From NCBI GenBank assembly GCA_017513625.1, contig JAFXEW010000025.1, forward strand, positions 1 to 50,688: DNA of 50,688 nucleotides, given 5' to 3'. A program made the position numbers and the translations under genes. Shown here in pieces: positions 8,424-17,753 of the stretch; the stretch's first letter is position 1, and each line of letters opens with the position of its first letter. Source of the stretch: Lachnospiraceae bacterium (GTDB lineage Bacteria; Bacillota; Clostridia; Lachnospirales; Lachnospiraceae). The notes under the pieces are model-generated. The model was not told the DNA's origin and ran no database searches. It saw nothing but the letters and a program-made list of their open reading frames with translations.

Positions 8424-9308
8424 ATGAAGAGACGTTGGCCATGGATTGCAGGCCTGGTGGTACTGATAGCAGTATTGGCAGCCGGTTATCTGATGAAACA
8501 GGCGGGAGTCTTTGAAAAAGATATTTGGACAGTGACTCAATACGGTCCCAGGGACATTAATTCAAGCTTTTATACCATATATAACCCTAAGAAGGGACTG
8601 ATTGTGGTAGATGGCGGGTGGACAGAGGATGAGGACTATGTGCGAAGCATTATTATGTCTTTGGGCGGGCAGGTGAATGCCTGGATATTGACCCATCCAC
8701 ATCAGGATCATGTAGGTGCTTTTAACAGTATATATGCGGATTTGCAGAATATTACCCTGGAGAGGGTTTATACTGTGGATATGGCCACGCATCAGGAGTG
8801 TCTGGCAGTGGCTCCCTGGGACAGTACGGACAGTTATCTGGACTTTTGGGAACTGGGAGTGGAAGAACTGCAGTATGTATATACGGGAGATGTGCTGGAT
8901 ATTCTGGGACTTAAGTTTGAGATTTTGCATACCTATAATGACCATGTAAAACAGTACTCAAGAGACTATTTGAATGACGGTTCCATGATGTTTAAGGTGA
9001 CGGGACCGACCACCTCCATGCTTTTTTGTGCAGATGTGGGAGTGGCGGAAAGTGACTATCTGCTGGGGCTTTACGGAGATAAGTTAAAAGCGGACTATCT
9101 GCAGATGGGACATCATGGCTTCGGTGGTCTGAACGATGATTTCTACAGCAGGGTAGCACCCCGGGTGGCCTTTTTTGACGCCCCGGACTGGCTCATGCTG
9201 GATACTACCGGCAAATACGATAATCCGGAGCATGTAAAGCTTATGGAAAGTTTGGGCAGTGAAATAAAAAGCTTTAACACGGCACCGAACAGTGTTGTTT
9301 TAGAATAA
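8424..9308 (+). CDS. exported MBL-fold metallo-hydrolase
   Basis: A 294-residue protein with an N-terminal membrane segment (KRRWPWIAGLVVLIAVLAA) serving as signal anchor, followed by a metallo-beta-lactamase fold. The zinc motif THPHQDHVGAF is intact, and later ligands are visible in LLFCADVG (the Asp) and MGHHGFGG (the His). The start at 8424 is preferred over a GTG at 8397 because gagaggga lies 6 bases upstream and the MKRRW start is signal-like. Substrate unknown; MBL proteins of this outline include ComEC-like and general phosphodiesterase or lactonase relatives. It acts outside the membrane if the anchor is correct. Confidence 0.85.
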   Translation: MKRRWPWIAGLVVLIAVLAAGYLMKQAGVFEKDIWTVTQYGPRDINSSFYTIYNPKKGLIVVDGGWTEDEDYVRSIIMSLGGQVNAWILTHPHQDHVGAFNSIYADLQNITLERVYTVDMATHQECLAVAPWDSTDSYLDFWELGVEELQYVYTGDVLDILGLKFEILHTYNDHVKQYSRDYLNDGSMMFKVTGPTTSMLFCADVGVAESDYLLGLYGDKLKADYLQMGHHGFGGLNDDFYSRVAPRVAFFDAPDWLMLDTTGKYDNPEHVKLMESLGSEIKSFNTAPNSVVLE

Positions 9309-9330
9309 TTTTACCAAAGAGGAGAAAGAA

Positions 9331-10176
9331 ATGTTAAGAATCGAAAATCAGATAATGGATGAAGAAAGAGCCCTGTACGGTGTTTGTGACGTGAGGGTGG
9401 AGGGCTGTAGTTTTGACGGTCCCGCAGACGGAGAAAGTGCCTTCAAAGAAGGAAGGAACGTTATGGTACAGAATTGTTTTTTTAATCTGCGCTATCCGTT
9501 TTGGCATGATAAGGTATTGCATATAGAGGACAGTGAAATGACGGAACTGTGTCGTGCAGCCCTGTGGTATTCAGAGGATATCACCATCCGAAATACCATG
9601 CATGGTATAAAGGCACTGCGCGAATGCCACAGGGTCACTATAGAAAACTGTGATATTGTTTCTCCGGAATACGGATGGATGTCATGTGACATCCGTATGG
9701 CAGACTCCGATGCAAAGGGTGAATATTTCATGATGCAGGCCCGCAGACTGGATTTTGAGCGGGTAAAGCTTAATGGTAAATATTCTTTTCAGTACATAGA
9801 AGATTCGGTATTTGAGAACTGTAATTTTGATACCAAGGATGCTTTCTGGCATGCAAAGAATGTGGTGGTGCGTAACAGTATCATCAAGGGTGAATACCTG
9901 GCATGGTATTGTGAAAACGTTACTTTTGAGAACTGCATCATATATGGGACACAGCCTCTTTGCTATTGTAAGGGATTGAAATTAATCAACTGCGAGATGC
10001 ATGATGCGGACCTGGCTTTTGAAAAATCGGAGGTGGAAGCTACCATTACCACACCGGTTATCAGTATCAAAAACCCTGCCAAAGGGTATATCCGAGTACC
10101 TGAAGCGGGAGAGCTCATCAGGGATGATGATATGGATGCATGTGAAATAACGGTAGGAGGCCGGAAGGAATCGTGA
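9331..10176 (+). CDS. DUF3737 family beta-helix protein
   Basis: A 281-residue protein made of right-handed beta-helix-like repeats (VTIENCDIV, VVVRNSIIK, VTFENCIIY), matching DUF3737. No signal peptide is seen, so it is probably cytoplasmic. The function is not known; the fold resembles pentapeptide and pectate-lyase-like helices, but no catalytic residues stand out. An agaggagaa site precedes the ATG. The stop overlaps the GTG of the MATE gene by 4 bases, so the two are translationally coupled. Confidence 0.85.
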   Translation: MLRIENQIMDEERALYGVCDVRVEGCSFDGPADGESAFKEGRNVMVQNCFFNLRYPFWHDKVLHIEDSEMTELCRAALWYSEDITIRNTMHGIKALRECHRVTIENCDIVSPEYGWMSCDIRMADSDAKGEYFMMQARRLDFERVKLNGKYSFQYIEDSVFENCNFDTKDAFWHAKNVVVRNSIIKGEYLAWYCENVTFENCIIYGTQPLCYCKGLKLINCEMHDADLAFEKSEVEATITTPVISIKNPAKGYIRVPEAGELIRDDDMDACEITVGGRKES

Positions 10177-11561
10177 GAAAAGAAAAGCAAATGCCCCGTA
10201 CCATGACGGGTGCCATTTTTGCATTGGCCTGGCCCACCATGCTGGAACAGCTCATGCATACGGCAGTTCAGTACATAGACACTGCCATGGTGGGGTCCTT
10301 GGGCACGGAGGCTACGGCGGCTGTGGGGGCTACCACTACCGTGAATTGGCTGATAGGAAGTACCGTATCTGCCATTGGCGTGGGTTTCCTGGCATATATT
10401 TCTCAGGCCAGGGGAGCAGGCAAACCTCAGGAGGCGAAGAGGGCATCATCCCAGGCAGTGCTTGCCGTGGTGTTTGCAGGACTTTTATTTACATTTCTGA
10501 CCCTGGGGCTCAGCGGTGTGATTCCCGCCTGGATGCAAGTGGATGAGGGAATCCGGTCTTTGGCATCGCGTTACTTTTTTATTCTGTATTTATCCATGCT
10601 CCCTCGGACTGCCAGTATTATATTGGGTACGGTCCTGAGGGCGGCAGGTGATACCGCTACTCCCATGAAGGTGGGTATCGGTGTAAATATTGTGAATATT
10701 ACTTTGAATTTTCTGCTGATTTATCCTACCAGAAATGTGGTAGTGGGTCCTTGGGAAGTATTTATCCCGGGAGCCGGACTGGGAGTCATCGGTGCGGCCA
10801 TAGCCAGTGCTATAGCTTTTACCGTGGGTGGTATCAGCATTACCGGGGCTGTCTGGAAACATCCGGAGATTACGCCCAAGGGACAATCCTTCCGGCCGGA
10901 TATGCGGGTACTGGTGCCCTGTTTGCGGGTGGCGGGACCTAATGCGCTGCAACGATTCGGCACTTCTCTCGGTTATGTGGCCTTTGCGGCCATGATTAAC
11001 TCTCTGGGAGAACTGTCTACGGCAGCCCATACCATAGCTAATACTGTGGAATCAGCCTTTTATATCCCCGGTTACGGAATGCAGACGGCGGCGGCTACTC
11101 TGGCAGGAAATGCCTTGGGTGCCCGGGACGAGAAAAAGATAAAAGATCTGGGACGCAGGATACTTATGATTGAAGTGGGGTTGATGATTCTGTCCGGAGG
11201 CCTGCTCTTTGTATTTGCGCCGGATATGATGGGACTCTTTTCCAAAGATGCACAGGTTATTCTCATGGGAGCTACCGTGCTTCGCATGGTGGCAGTATCT
11301 GAGCCCTTCTACGGGGTGTCCATCATCATCGAAGGTATGCTTCAGGGAATGGGCAAGACCATGATGCCCTTTGTGTGCAACATCATCGGTATGTGGGGAA
11401 TCCGTATCGTTGGAACCTTTATCTGTACCCATATCCTGGGATATGGACTGGTATCCGCTTGGGCATGTATGATTCTGCATAATCTCATGCTATTTGTGAT
11501 GTTTTCTGTTTACTATGTGTCAGGCAGATGGAACCCGCTCAAATATCATAAAGCAGGGTAG
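10173..11561 (+). CDS. MATE family multidrug/cation efflux transporter
   Basis: A 462-residue transporter with 12 membrane helices in two homologous halves. IFALAWPTMLEQL opens the first bundle and LRVAGPNALQRFGTSLGYV the second. MATE proteins expel drugs or metabolites using Na+ or H+ gradients. GTG is the likely start (ggaagga just upstream, overlap GTGA with DUF3737); ATG at 10191 is an alternative. Substrate unknown. Confidence 0.93.
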   Translation: MRKEKQMPRTMTGAIFALAWPTMLEQLMHTAVQYIDTAMVGSLGTEATAAVGATTTVNWLIGSTVSAIGVGFLAYISQARGAGKPQEAKRASSQAVLAVVFAGLLFTFLTLGLSGVIPAWMQVDEGIRSLASRYFFILYLSMLPRTASIILGTVLRAAGDTATPMKVGIGVNIVNITLNFLLIYPTRNVVVGPWEVFIPGAGLGVIGAAIASAIAFTVGGISITGAVWKHPEITPKGQSFRPDMRVLVPCLRVAGPNALQRFGTSLGYVAFAAMINSLGELSTAAHTIANTVESAFYIPGYGMQTAAATLAGNALGARDEKKIKDLGRRILMIEVGLMILSGGLLFVFAPDMMGLFSKDAQVILMGATVLRMVAVSEPFYGVSIIIEGMLQGMGKTMMPFVCNIIGMWGIRIVGTFICTHILGYGLVSAWACMILHNLMLFVMFSVYYVSGRWNPLKYHKAG

Positions 11562-11982
11562 CGAGTCCCGGGGCGCCATAGAGGATTTGGTGAGTAGGAT
11601 TTTGTGAATCAGATAGATTGTCCTGAGATTCTTTGGATTATATGATGGATGTATGGGGTGATATGCGTTTTGATGGCAGAGGGGCAAATAGATTAGTTTT
11701 GTTCAAATATGGCCCCACATCATCAAGAAAACGGGGCAAGCAGATGGATTATTAATGTATTTGCCCAATAAGGGGCTAAAGCAGGGAAAAATAGGTGCTT
11801 TGTAACGGCTAAACGGGGCATGGCGGAAGGATTATGCCCTATATGCCCTTTAGGGCATAGAAAATGTTTCGGGATAATAGGTATTGAAAAAATGCACTGA
11901 AAGCAGGGCCGTAAATGAAATGCGCCCATAAGGAAATAAAAAGACAAAACATAAGTCAATTCTGGATGAGAAAGGAATAGAT
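11562..11982. other. 420-bp intergenic region without a recognisable gene
   Basis: No open frame here has a ribosome site. The stretch is studded with ggggc and gccc words, and contains a hairpin of two 8-base arms, tatgccct and agggcata, at 11842-11859, preceded by a further tatgccct at 11833-11840 that could pair with the same 3' arm. The promoter of the gene at 11983 is presumably within it, but no convincing -35/-10 pair was found. Confidence 0.4.
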
Positions 11983-12393
11983 ATGGACAAAAATACAGCA
12001 AGAAACATATTGGTCCGTGTATTGGACGACATGGAGCGAAAAGCACTTGAGATGAAAATACAGGGCGTGGGAGTGGCCTGCTATTTGGATGCCGGGAGCA
12101 GTGTTGATTGGATCGGTGAGATGAAGGTGGTGGAAACTCCTTATAACCTGAAGGAGGGCTGGAATCTGGTGGCAATCGCCTGGTCCAAGGCGGGAGAAGT
12201 CATAGCTTCCCGTGCCCACAGTGGTGATCCGTCCAGGGAGAAAATCATGGGCGAACTGGGCTTCGTGGGCGGTGCATATAAGGAATGTGCCGGATACAAG
12301 CTGGCATTTGCTTTCAGCGGAGCTACCTCTGAGCAGGATTTGGAAGTGGCGGAGTACGGCATTGCCAGGTTTGAGGAATATGCGGCGGAGTAA
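11983..12393 (+). CDS. GlcG/HbpS-like (DUF336-fold) protein
   Basis: A 136-residue soluble protein. The C-terminal block FSGATSEQDLEVAEYGI closely resembles the SGGTxEQDxxVAxxG motif of the GlcG/HbpS (DUF336) family, and VGVACYLDAGSSVDWIG fits the first strands of the fold. Relatives bind heme or cobalamin, or stabilise dehydratases; no specific role can be set here. An aaagga site precedes the start. It is a single gene ended by a shared terminator. Confidence in the fold is moderate because the middle region is divergent. Confidence 0.5.
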   Translation: MDKNTARNILVRVLDDMERKALEMKIQGVGVACYLDAGSSVDWIGEMKVVETPYNLKEGWNLVAIAWSKAGEVIASRAHSGDPSREKIMGELGFVGGAYKECAGYKLAFAFSGATSEQDLEVAEYGIARFEEYAAE

Positions 12394-12424
12394 GCAAGGG
12401 ATAAGTCATTACAGGCAAAGAAAA

Positions 12425-12469
12425 AGGCCCGTATCCGGCACTGTAAAGTGTCAGGTACGGGCCTCTTTT
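12425..12469. terminator. bidirectional intrinsic terminator
   Basis: The long stem ggcccgtatccggcact/agtgtcaggtacgggcc (one to two mismatches, gtaa loop) is followed by a T-rich stretch and preceded by an A-run. It separates convergent genes. Confidence 0.88.
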
Positions 12470-12484
12470 GCTAATTCAATATAT

Positions 12485-13903
12485 TTACTGCTCCAAATGC
12501 TTCTTAGCTGCAAAGAAATCTTTGGTTTCCTTAGCAACTACTCCACTTAATGCAAACAGTGCAATCATGTTGGGGAATGCCATCATTCCGTTGAAAATAT
12601 CAGCGATGGTCCATACAGCAGATACGGTCATGTAAGGACCGATAAATACTGCCAGAATGTATAACCATCTGTATACTAAGAGAGAATTCTTCTTATGACC
12701 AATCAGGTATTCCAGACATCTTTCGGAGTAGTAGTCCCAACCTAAGATGGTGGTAAATGCAAAGAAGACTAAGCACAGCATCAACAGGAAGGAGGATAAG
12801 CCTGCGGGAAGAGGAAGACCTTCTACAAAGGCATAGTTTGTAATTGCAACACCTTCCAGACCCTCTACTTTGAAAGCACCTGTTAATACAATAGAAATAC
12901 CGGTAATGGAACAGATAACAATGGTATCAATAAAGGTACCTGTCATGGATACCAGACCCTGACGAACAGGTTCCTTGGTCTGTGCAGCGGCAGCAGCGAT
13001 GGGAGCGGAACCCAGACCTGCTTCGTTAGAGAAGATACCTCTTGCCACACCTTTCTGCATAGCCACAAACATGGAACCTGCCGCACCGCCCAGTACAGCC
13101 TTAGGATTAAATGCAGCCTTTACGATTATTGCAATTGCAGCGGGTACTTCAGTAATATTGCAAATGATTAATGTCAGACCCATTACTACATAGATGATTG
13201 CCATAAAGGGAACTACCAGCTCGGAGACCTTGGCGATACGTTTGATGCCACCGATAAGAATCAGTGCAACACACGCTGCCAGAATCAGGGAGGCGATTAC
13301 CACTACCCAGGAATAGGTTCCGATGAAAGGAATGGTTACTGTCCAGCTTTTGTCAGGATCGAAGAAATTGGTAGCCGCAGAGGTAATGCCGTTTACCTGA
13401 GTAAAGGTACCGATACCCATCAGACCTGCACACACGCCAAAGAAAGCAAAGAGCTTTGCTAGCCATTTCCAGTTCTTGCCCATACCTTTTTCAATATAGT
13501 AGAAGGGACCGCCCAGAGCGTGATTATTTTCATCAACCACACGATATTTAACAGCCAGAAGTCCTTCTGCGTATTTGGTCGCCATACCAAGGAATGCTGC
13601 TACAACCATCCAGAATAATGCACCGGGGCCGCCTGCTGCGATAGCGGTTGCCACACCTACGATATTACCTGTACCGATGGTAGCGGATAAAGCAGTACAT
13701 AATGCTGCGAAGGAAGATACCTCACCGGTTCCGCCCTCTTCATTTTTAACCATCCATTTCAGTGCCAGAGGAAGTCTGCGCACCTGGAGCAGACCCAGTC
13801 TGGAGGTCAGTAACAGGCCTCCTGCCATGATCAACACCATAAGGGGAACACCCCACACGAAATCGTCGATGGTCACTAATACGTCGTTAATTGTTTCCCA
13901 CAT
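12485..13903 (-). CDS. AGCS family sodium:alanine/glycine symporter
   Basis: A 472-residue Na+-coupled amino-acid carrier of the AGCS (alanine or glycine:cation symporter) family with about 11 helices. Hallmarks are ALSATIGTGNIVGVATAIAA, GGPGALFWM, FSNEAGLGSAPIAAAAA and GWDYYSERCLEYL. The start at 13903 follows gaaaggatgt; the open frame extends upstream into the riboswitch leader and should not be used. The leader holds a glycine aptamer and a terminator, so glycine is the probable substrate or signal, with repression by glycine expected if binding favours the terminator. Confidence 0.95.
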   Translation of the reverse strand: MWETINDVLVTIDDFVWGVPLMVLIMAGGLLLTSRLGLLQVRRLPLALKWMVKNEEGGTGEVSSFAALCTALSATIGTGNIVGVATAIAAGGPGALFWMVVAAFLGMATKYAEGLLAVKYRVVDENNHALGGPFYYIEKGMGKNWKWLAKLFAFFGVCAGLMGIGTFTQVNGITSAATNFFDPDKSWTVTIPFIGTYSWVVVIASLILAACVALILIGGIKRIAKVSELVVPFMAIIYVVMGLTLIICNITEVPAAIAIIVKAAFNPKAVLGGAAGSMFVAMQKGVARGIFSNEAGLGSAPIAAAAAQTKEPVRQGLVSMTGTFIDTIVICSITGISIVLTGAFKVEGLEGVAITNYAFVEGLPLPAGLSSFLLMLCLVFFAFTTILGWDYYSERCLEYLIGHKKNSLLVYRWLYILAVFIGPYMTVSAVWTIADIFNGMMAFPNMIALFALSGVVAKETKDFFAAKKHLEQ

Positions 13904-13970
13904 AAGAATTACATCCTTTCTTTTGCTATATATGTCTACATAAACAGCACATATCTGCATACTGCAGAGA

Positions 13971-14002
13971 AATAAAAAGAGATTGTCCAAGCGAACAATC
14001 TC
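13971..14002 (-). terminator. riboswitch expression platform (terminator hairpin)
   Basis: On the minus strand, gagattgttc and ggacaatctc pair around a 4-base loop (gctt) and are followed by tttttattt. It sits between the glycine aptamer and the symporter start, as expected for transcriptional attenuation. Confidence 0.8.
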
Positions 14003-14027
14003 ACAAAAAACGGCAGAAATCTATCCA

Positions 14028-14124
14028 TTCTCTGTCCTTTTGCCTGAGAGATTGATATGCGCATGGCATACTTTGCACCTTCGGCACCCTTTACATAAAT
14101 GCAAGGGATTCTCCAGAGTCACAT
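14028..14124 (-). ncRNA. glycine riboswitch, single aptamer
   Basis: Minus-strand sequence contains the conserved glycine-aptamer blocks in order: ctctggagaat, gggtgccgaaggtgcaaa and ctctcaggcaaaaggacaga. Only one aptamer is visible. The repeated gaatggat words at both edges may belong to a ghost-aptamer helix. The next gene on this strand is an AGCS symporter, a known target of glycine riboswitches in Firmicutes. Confidence 0.93.
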
Positions 14125-14180
14125 CCATTCACAGTCATCCTGCAAACTTCATCTGTGCTTATTTATATACAACTGATAAA

Positions 14181-14209
14181 AATTTAACACCATATAGATA
14201 AAAAGTCAA
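14181..14209 (-). promoter_or_regulatory. predicted promoter of the riboswitch-symporter unit
   Basis: On the minus strand, TTGACT and TAAATT are spaced by 17 bases, about 50 bases before the aptamer begins. Confidence 0.5.
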
Positions 14210-14360
14210 GAAAAATAAGGCTTTACGGTGTATTTTGCGTTACGCGGGCTGGTCTTTTATTGCCATAAAGAGGATTATAAGGTATAATAAAATGACGTCG
14301 TTTGGCGGAGGCATCAGTGTAAGAAAAAGGAGCCGGTATTTTACCGTTTGTACAGGTATC

Positions 14361-15431
14361 ATGTATAAAGAACGTATTTATGTATGCCACACCTATTATC
14401 ATGCATATGTCACCCTGTTAAAGGAGTTTGCCCTTCCTGCATCCGAGCAGGGAAAGGCTACCTTGGTGCTCAGTACCATGTCATCGGACTTTAGTAATCT
14501 CAAGGAGCGTATTGAAAAACAGGGGATTTTTGAGCAGGTGGTGGAGTATGATGAAAAGCCCCATACCTATTTTGAGGAACTGGAGCGGTATAAGGTAGGA
14601 GGACAGGGCTTTGTAAAGCACCTGATCAACCGCATCATTTTTACCAAAAAACTGGCAAAGCTGCAGGAGCCCTATATTCCTGTGGATTTCAAACAATATA
14701 AGGACATTTACGTGTATTGCGATTCGGACCCCATTGGGTATTATCTGAATTATAAACGGATCAGGTACCATGCCATGGAAGATGGTTTGAACTGTATCGT
14801 GCACTGGGATACTGCCCGGTATGACAACAGGGGACACTTCGGCCTGAAGGCTTTCCTGGCGTCCATGAACCTGCTGTTTATCCAAAACGGCTACAGCAAA
14901 TACTGTATCGACATGGAAGTAAATGATTTGGAAAGCATCCGTTACCGGATGCCCAAGATGAAGGAAGTACCCCGAAAGCCTTTGGCGGACCGGCTGACAG
15001 AAGCCGAGAAGCAGAAGATTATGGATGTGTTTGTGGAAAATATCCATGAACTGAAGGCTCAGCTGGAAGCTTTAAGCGGAGATAAAAAAAATTACATTAT
15101 TCTCACGGAACCCCTTTGTGCGCCGGAGGTGCGTAAGCAGTTATTCAGGGATTTGGTGGCAGAGTATGCACCCCATGGCAATATAACGGTGAAGCCCCAT
15201 CCCAGGGACGGGGTGGACTACGGGGAGCTTTTCCCTGAGCTGATTGTGCTGGAAAAGCTGGTCCCCATGGAAATACTGAATTTCCTGGGAGAAGGATTCT
15301 TTGACCTGGCCATTAGTGTACTTACGGATATTAACGGTATATTCTTTGCCAAAGAGTCTGTGAGGCTGGGCCCGGACTTTTTGGACAAGTATGAAGAGGC
15401 CTCCATTCACAGGCAGAATGAGCAGATATAA
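14361..15431 (+). CDS. glycosyltransferase, GT52/polysialyltransferase-like
   Basis: About 356 residues if started at the ATG at 14361 (MYKERIYVCHTYYHAY), which opens directly with the first Rossmann strand. The frame is open to 14235, but upstream codons look non-coding; ATG at 14292 is an alternative, and the ribosome site is weak in each case. The motifs HAMEDGLNC and NITVKPHPRDGVDY resemble the GT-B sialyl- and polysialyltransferase-like families (GT52 and relatives), where the HP motif contacts the CMP-sugar. A sugar donor cannot be named. It leads a set with a GT2 enzyme and CapA, so a role in a surface glycan is likely. Confidence 0.7.
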   Translation: MYKERIYVCHTYYHAYVTLLKEFALPASEQGKATLVLSTMSSDFSNLKERIEKQGIFEQVVEYDEKPHTYFEELERYKVGGQGFVKHLINRIIFTKKLAKLQEPYIPVDFKQYKDIYVYCDSDPIGYYLNYKRIRYHAMEDGLNCIVHWDTARYDNRGHFGLKAFLASMNLLFIQNGYSKYCIDMEVNDLESIRYRMPKMKEVPRKPLADRLTEAEKQKIMDVFVENIHELKAQLEALSGDKKNYIILTEPLCAPEVRKQLFRDLVAEYAPHGNITVKPHPRDGVDYGELFPELIVLEKLVPMEILNFLGEGFFDLAISVLTDINGIFFAKESVRLGPDFLDKYEEASIHRQNEQI

Positions 15432-15453
15432 GTAGGATTGGGAGGAAGTCCCT

Positions 15454-16476
15454 ATGAAATTAAGTATTATTGTACCCGTATACAATATGGCTGCAGACAG
15501 CAAACTGGCCTTTTGTCTGGATTCCCTGGTGCATCAGAGCTTTGACGATTATGAAATTATTGCAGTGGATGATGCCTCTACGGATGATTCCTTAGAGGTA
15601 CTGAGGGAGTATGAAACAAAATATCCGGACAGGATAAAAGTGCTTGCCCGGCCCGAAAACGGTAAACAGGGAGCTGCCAAAAATACCGGATTGGATGTGG
15701 CCCGGGGAGAATTCGTGGGCTTTGTGGACAGTGATGACTGGATAGACCCGGATATGTATACCCGCATGATTGCCCTGGCTGAGGACACCGGTGCGGACAT
15801 GGTGGGCTGTGACTACTGTATGGTGAATGCCCAAGGTTTTACCAAGACGGACAGGATAGCTAACAGCAGACCGGAGCAGACGGGAGTACTTACACCTGAT
15901 AAGTATAAGAGTCTGATTCTGGATTCCGGTTCTTTGGTGGTTAAGATTTATAAAAGGGAGCTTTTTGAAAGTCCTGCCCTGCGTTTTCCGGAAAAAACCT
16001 TCTATGAGGACAATGCCATAGCCACGGAGCTGATGCTGCGTGCGAAGCATTATGAATATATTCCCGAGGCACTTTACTATTATTATCAGCACGGCGGTTC
16101 CACAGTACATGTGATTACCAGACAGCGGTGCGAGAACCGTTTGGACAGTATGCGGCTGATGTTGCAGCATGCGAAGGAAAGCGGTATTTTAGAGAAATAT
16201 CGGGACGAGATAGAATTCCGCTTTACCAATCTTTTTTATCAGAATACTCTGTTTACTTATATGCAGGGTGTGAAAAGAACGGAGCCCGGCTTTGTGAAGG
16301 CACTGGGTAAGGAGATGAGGGAGGCTTTTCCGGAGTTTCAGGAGAATCCCTATTACAAAGAGCGCATTAATGCAGAGGAAAAGAAATTCATGGCATTACA
16401 ACAGCGTTCTACCATAGGTTTTATTTTGTATTATAAACTGATTTATTTAGCTAGAAAGATTCGTTATGGAAAGTAA
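15454..16476 (+). CDS. family 2 glycosyltransferase
   Basis: A 340-residue GT-A enzyme. LSIIVPVYNM begins the nucleotide-binding fold, VDDAST follows, and VDSDDW supplies the DxD metal-sugar-nucleotide motif; ED in FYEDNAIATEL is the likely catalytic-base region. There is no membrane segment, so it acts on the cytoplasmic face. A gggaggaag site precedes it, and its end overlaps the CapA gene by 11 bases. Acceptor and donor are unknown; the context points to polysaccharide or teichoic-acid-like decoration. Confidence 0.92.
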   Translation: MKLSIIVPVYNMAADSKLAFCLDSLVHQSFDDYEIIAVDDASTDDSLEVLREYETKYPDRIKVLARPENGKQGAAKNTGLDVARGEFVGFVDSDDWIDPDMYTRMIALAEDTGADMVGCDYCMVNAQGFTKTDRIANSRPEQTGVLTPDKYKSLILDSGSLVVKIYKRELFESPALRFPEKTFYEDNAIATELMLRAKHYEYIPEALYYYYQHGGSTVHVITRQRCENRLDSMRLMLQHAKESGILEKYRDEIEFRFTNLFYQNTLFTYMQGVKRTEPGFVKALGKEMREAFPEFQENPYYKERINAEEKKFMALQQRSTIGFILYYKLIYLARKIRYGK

Positions 16477-17710
16477 AAGGAAGTATGGCAGCAGAGGACC
16501 TGTAAGATGGGCCCTGATTCTGCCTGTAGTATGTATGATGTTTACGGCAGGTGGCTGTGGCATGAACGATATGTATACACGGGATTGGGAGCAGTGGTCG
16601 GAAGAGGCGGAGCGCACTGTTGTGGTGTTAGAGCCGGAGGAACTGACTGCTTCCGATGAAGAGAATATGACGGATACGGAAGAAAATAGTGCCCCGGAAA
16701 GCAGTGTCCGGGAAGAAGACAGTGGGATTGCCATTACCATTTCGGCAGCAGGAGACGTGACACTGGGTAATGCGCATACACAGGAGTATGCCTATTCCTT
16801 CCGGCAGATGTATGATTCCGTAGAGGATAAAGGGTATTTCTTTGAAAATGTATTGCCCTATTTTGAACAGGATGATATGACTATTGTGAATCTGGAGGGT
16901 GCCCTGACTTACAGTGAAGAGACCCGGGAGGGTAATACTTACAGCATTAAGGGAGACCCAGAATACGCCCGGATACTTACATTGGGCAGTGTGGAGGCAG
17001 TGGGCATGGCCAACAATCACCGTAGGGATTATCTGGAGCAGGGCAGTAAGGACACAGTGGCCGCCCTGGAACAGGAAAATATCGTCTGGGCCTATGACGG
17101 TAATGTGGGTATTTACGAAACCAAAGGTGTAAAAATCGGTATCATCGCTGTGAACTGGGTGGCCTACGGCAAGGGTATTATGAAGTTTGTGGAAAAGGGT
17201 TTGCAGCAGTTGGAAGAACAGGGTGCGGATCTGAAAATTGTCGCCTGTCACTGGGGAATTGAGCGGGAATACCTGCCAAATGAGGACCAGAGAGAGCTGG
17301 GGAGACAGTGTATTGACCTGGGGGCAGACATGGTGCTGGGGCACCATCCCCATGTGCTGCAGGGAATCGAGCGGTATAAGGACAGGTATATTGTATACAG
17401 CATGGGAAATTTTTGCTTTGGTGCCAACCGCAATCCTGCGGACAAGGATACTATGATCTTCCAACAAACCTTTGTGTTGGAAGAAGGCCGGGATGTCCGG
17501 TACGGAGAAGCAAGAATCATCCCCTGTTCGGTAAGTTCCATATCCAAGCGTAATGATTTCAGACCCACACCTGCGCAGGGTGAGGAATACACCCGCATTC
17601 TCCGCAAAATAAATGACCTGAGTGCGTACTTTGGTGTGGCTGCCGATGAAGAGGGCAGGCTGACAGAAGTACCGGCCGTACCGTTTCCGGAGTCAGTGGA
17701 AAGTGAATAG
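16466..17710 (+). CDS. CapA/PgsA-family lipoprotein (metallophosphatase-like)
   Basis: A 414-residue putative lipoprotein: an N-terminal helix ends in the lipobox-like TAGGC, so Cys31 would be lipidated. An acidic linker of about 60 residues precedes the CapA (PGA_cap) domain with AAGDVTLGNA, GMANNHRRDY, VACHWGIEREY and LGHHPHVLQG, which together make the calcineurin-like metal site. Family members work in poly-gamma-glutamate or other capsule assembly at the outer face of the membrane; no pgsBC partners are near, so a role with the two upstream glycosyltransferases is more likely. It overlaps GT2 by 11 bases. Confidence 0.9.
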   Translation: MESKRKYGSRGPVRWALILPVVCMMFTAGGCGMNDMYTRDWEQWSEEAERTVVVLEPEELTASDEENMTDTEENSAPESSVREEDSGIAITISAAGDVTLGNAHTQEYAYSFRQMYDSVEDKGYFFENVLPYFEQDDMTIVNLEGALTYSEETREGNTYSIKGDPEYARILTLGSVEAVGMANNHRRDYLEQGSKDTVAALEQENIVWAYDGNVGIYETKGVKIGIIAVNWVAYGKGIMKFVEKGLQQLEEQGADLKIVACHWGIEREYLPNEDQRELGRQCIDLGADMVLGHHPHVLQGIERYKDRYIVYSMGNFCFGANRNPADKDTMIFQQTFVLEEGRDVRYGEARIIPCSVSSISKRNDFRPTPAQGEEYTRILRKINDLSAYFGVAADEEGRLTEVPAVPFPESVESE

Positions 17711-17753
17711 AAAGAAGTAGGAATAATTTACAAATGAAAAGGAAGGTAAAAAC

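Noticed and set aside
11642..11755. A short plus-strand frame in the 420-bp intergenic region
   Set aside because: No ribosome site and no recognisable peptide pattern.
11723..12175. A 150-residue minus-strand open frame across the intergenic region and the GlcG-like gene
   Set aside because: Proline- and cysteine-rich low-quality sequence, no ribosome site, and it runs antisense to a better-supported gene.
13904..13990. N-terminal extension of the AGCS symporter
   Set aside because: It lies in the riboswitch leader just past the terminator hairpin; the ATG at 13903 has a clear ribosome site.
14235..14360. N-terminal extension of the GT52-like enzyme from a TTG codon
   Set aside because: The first Rossmann strand starts at 14361, and the upstream part is basic, without fold features or a good ribosome site.
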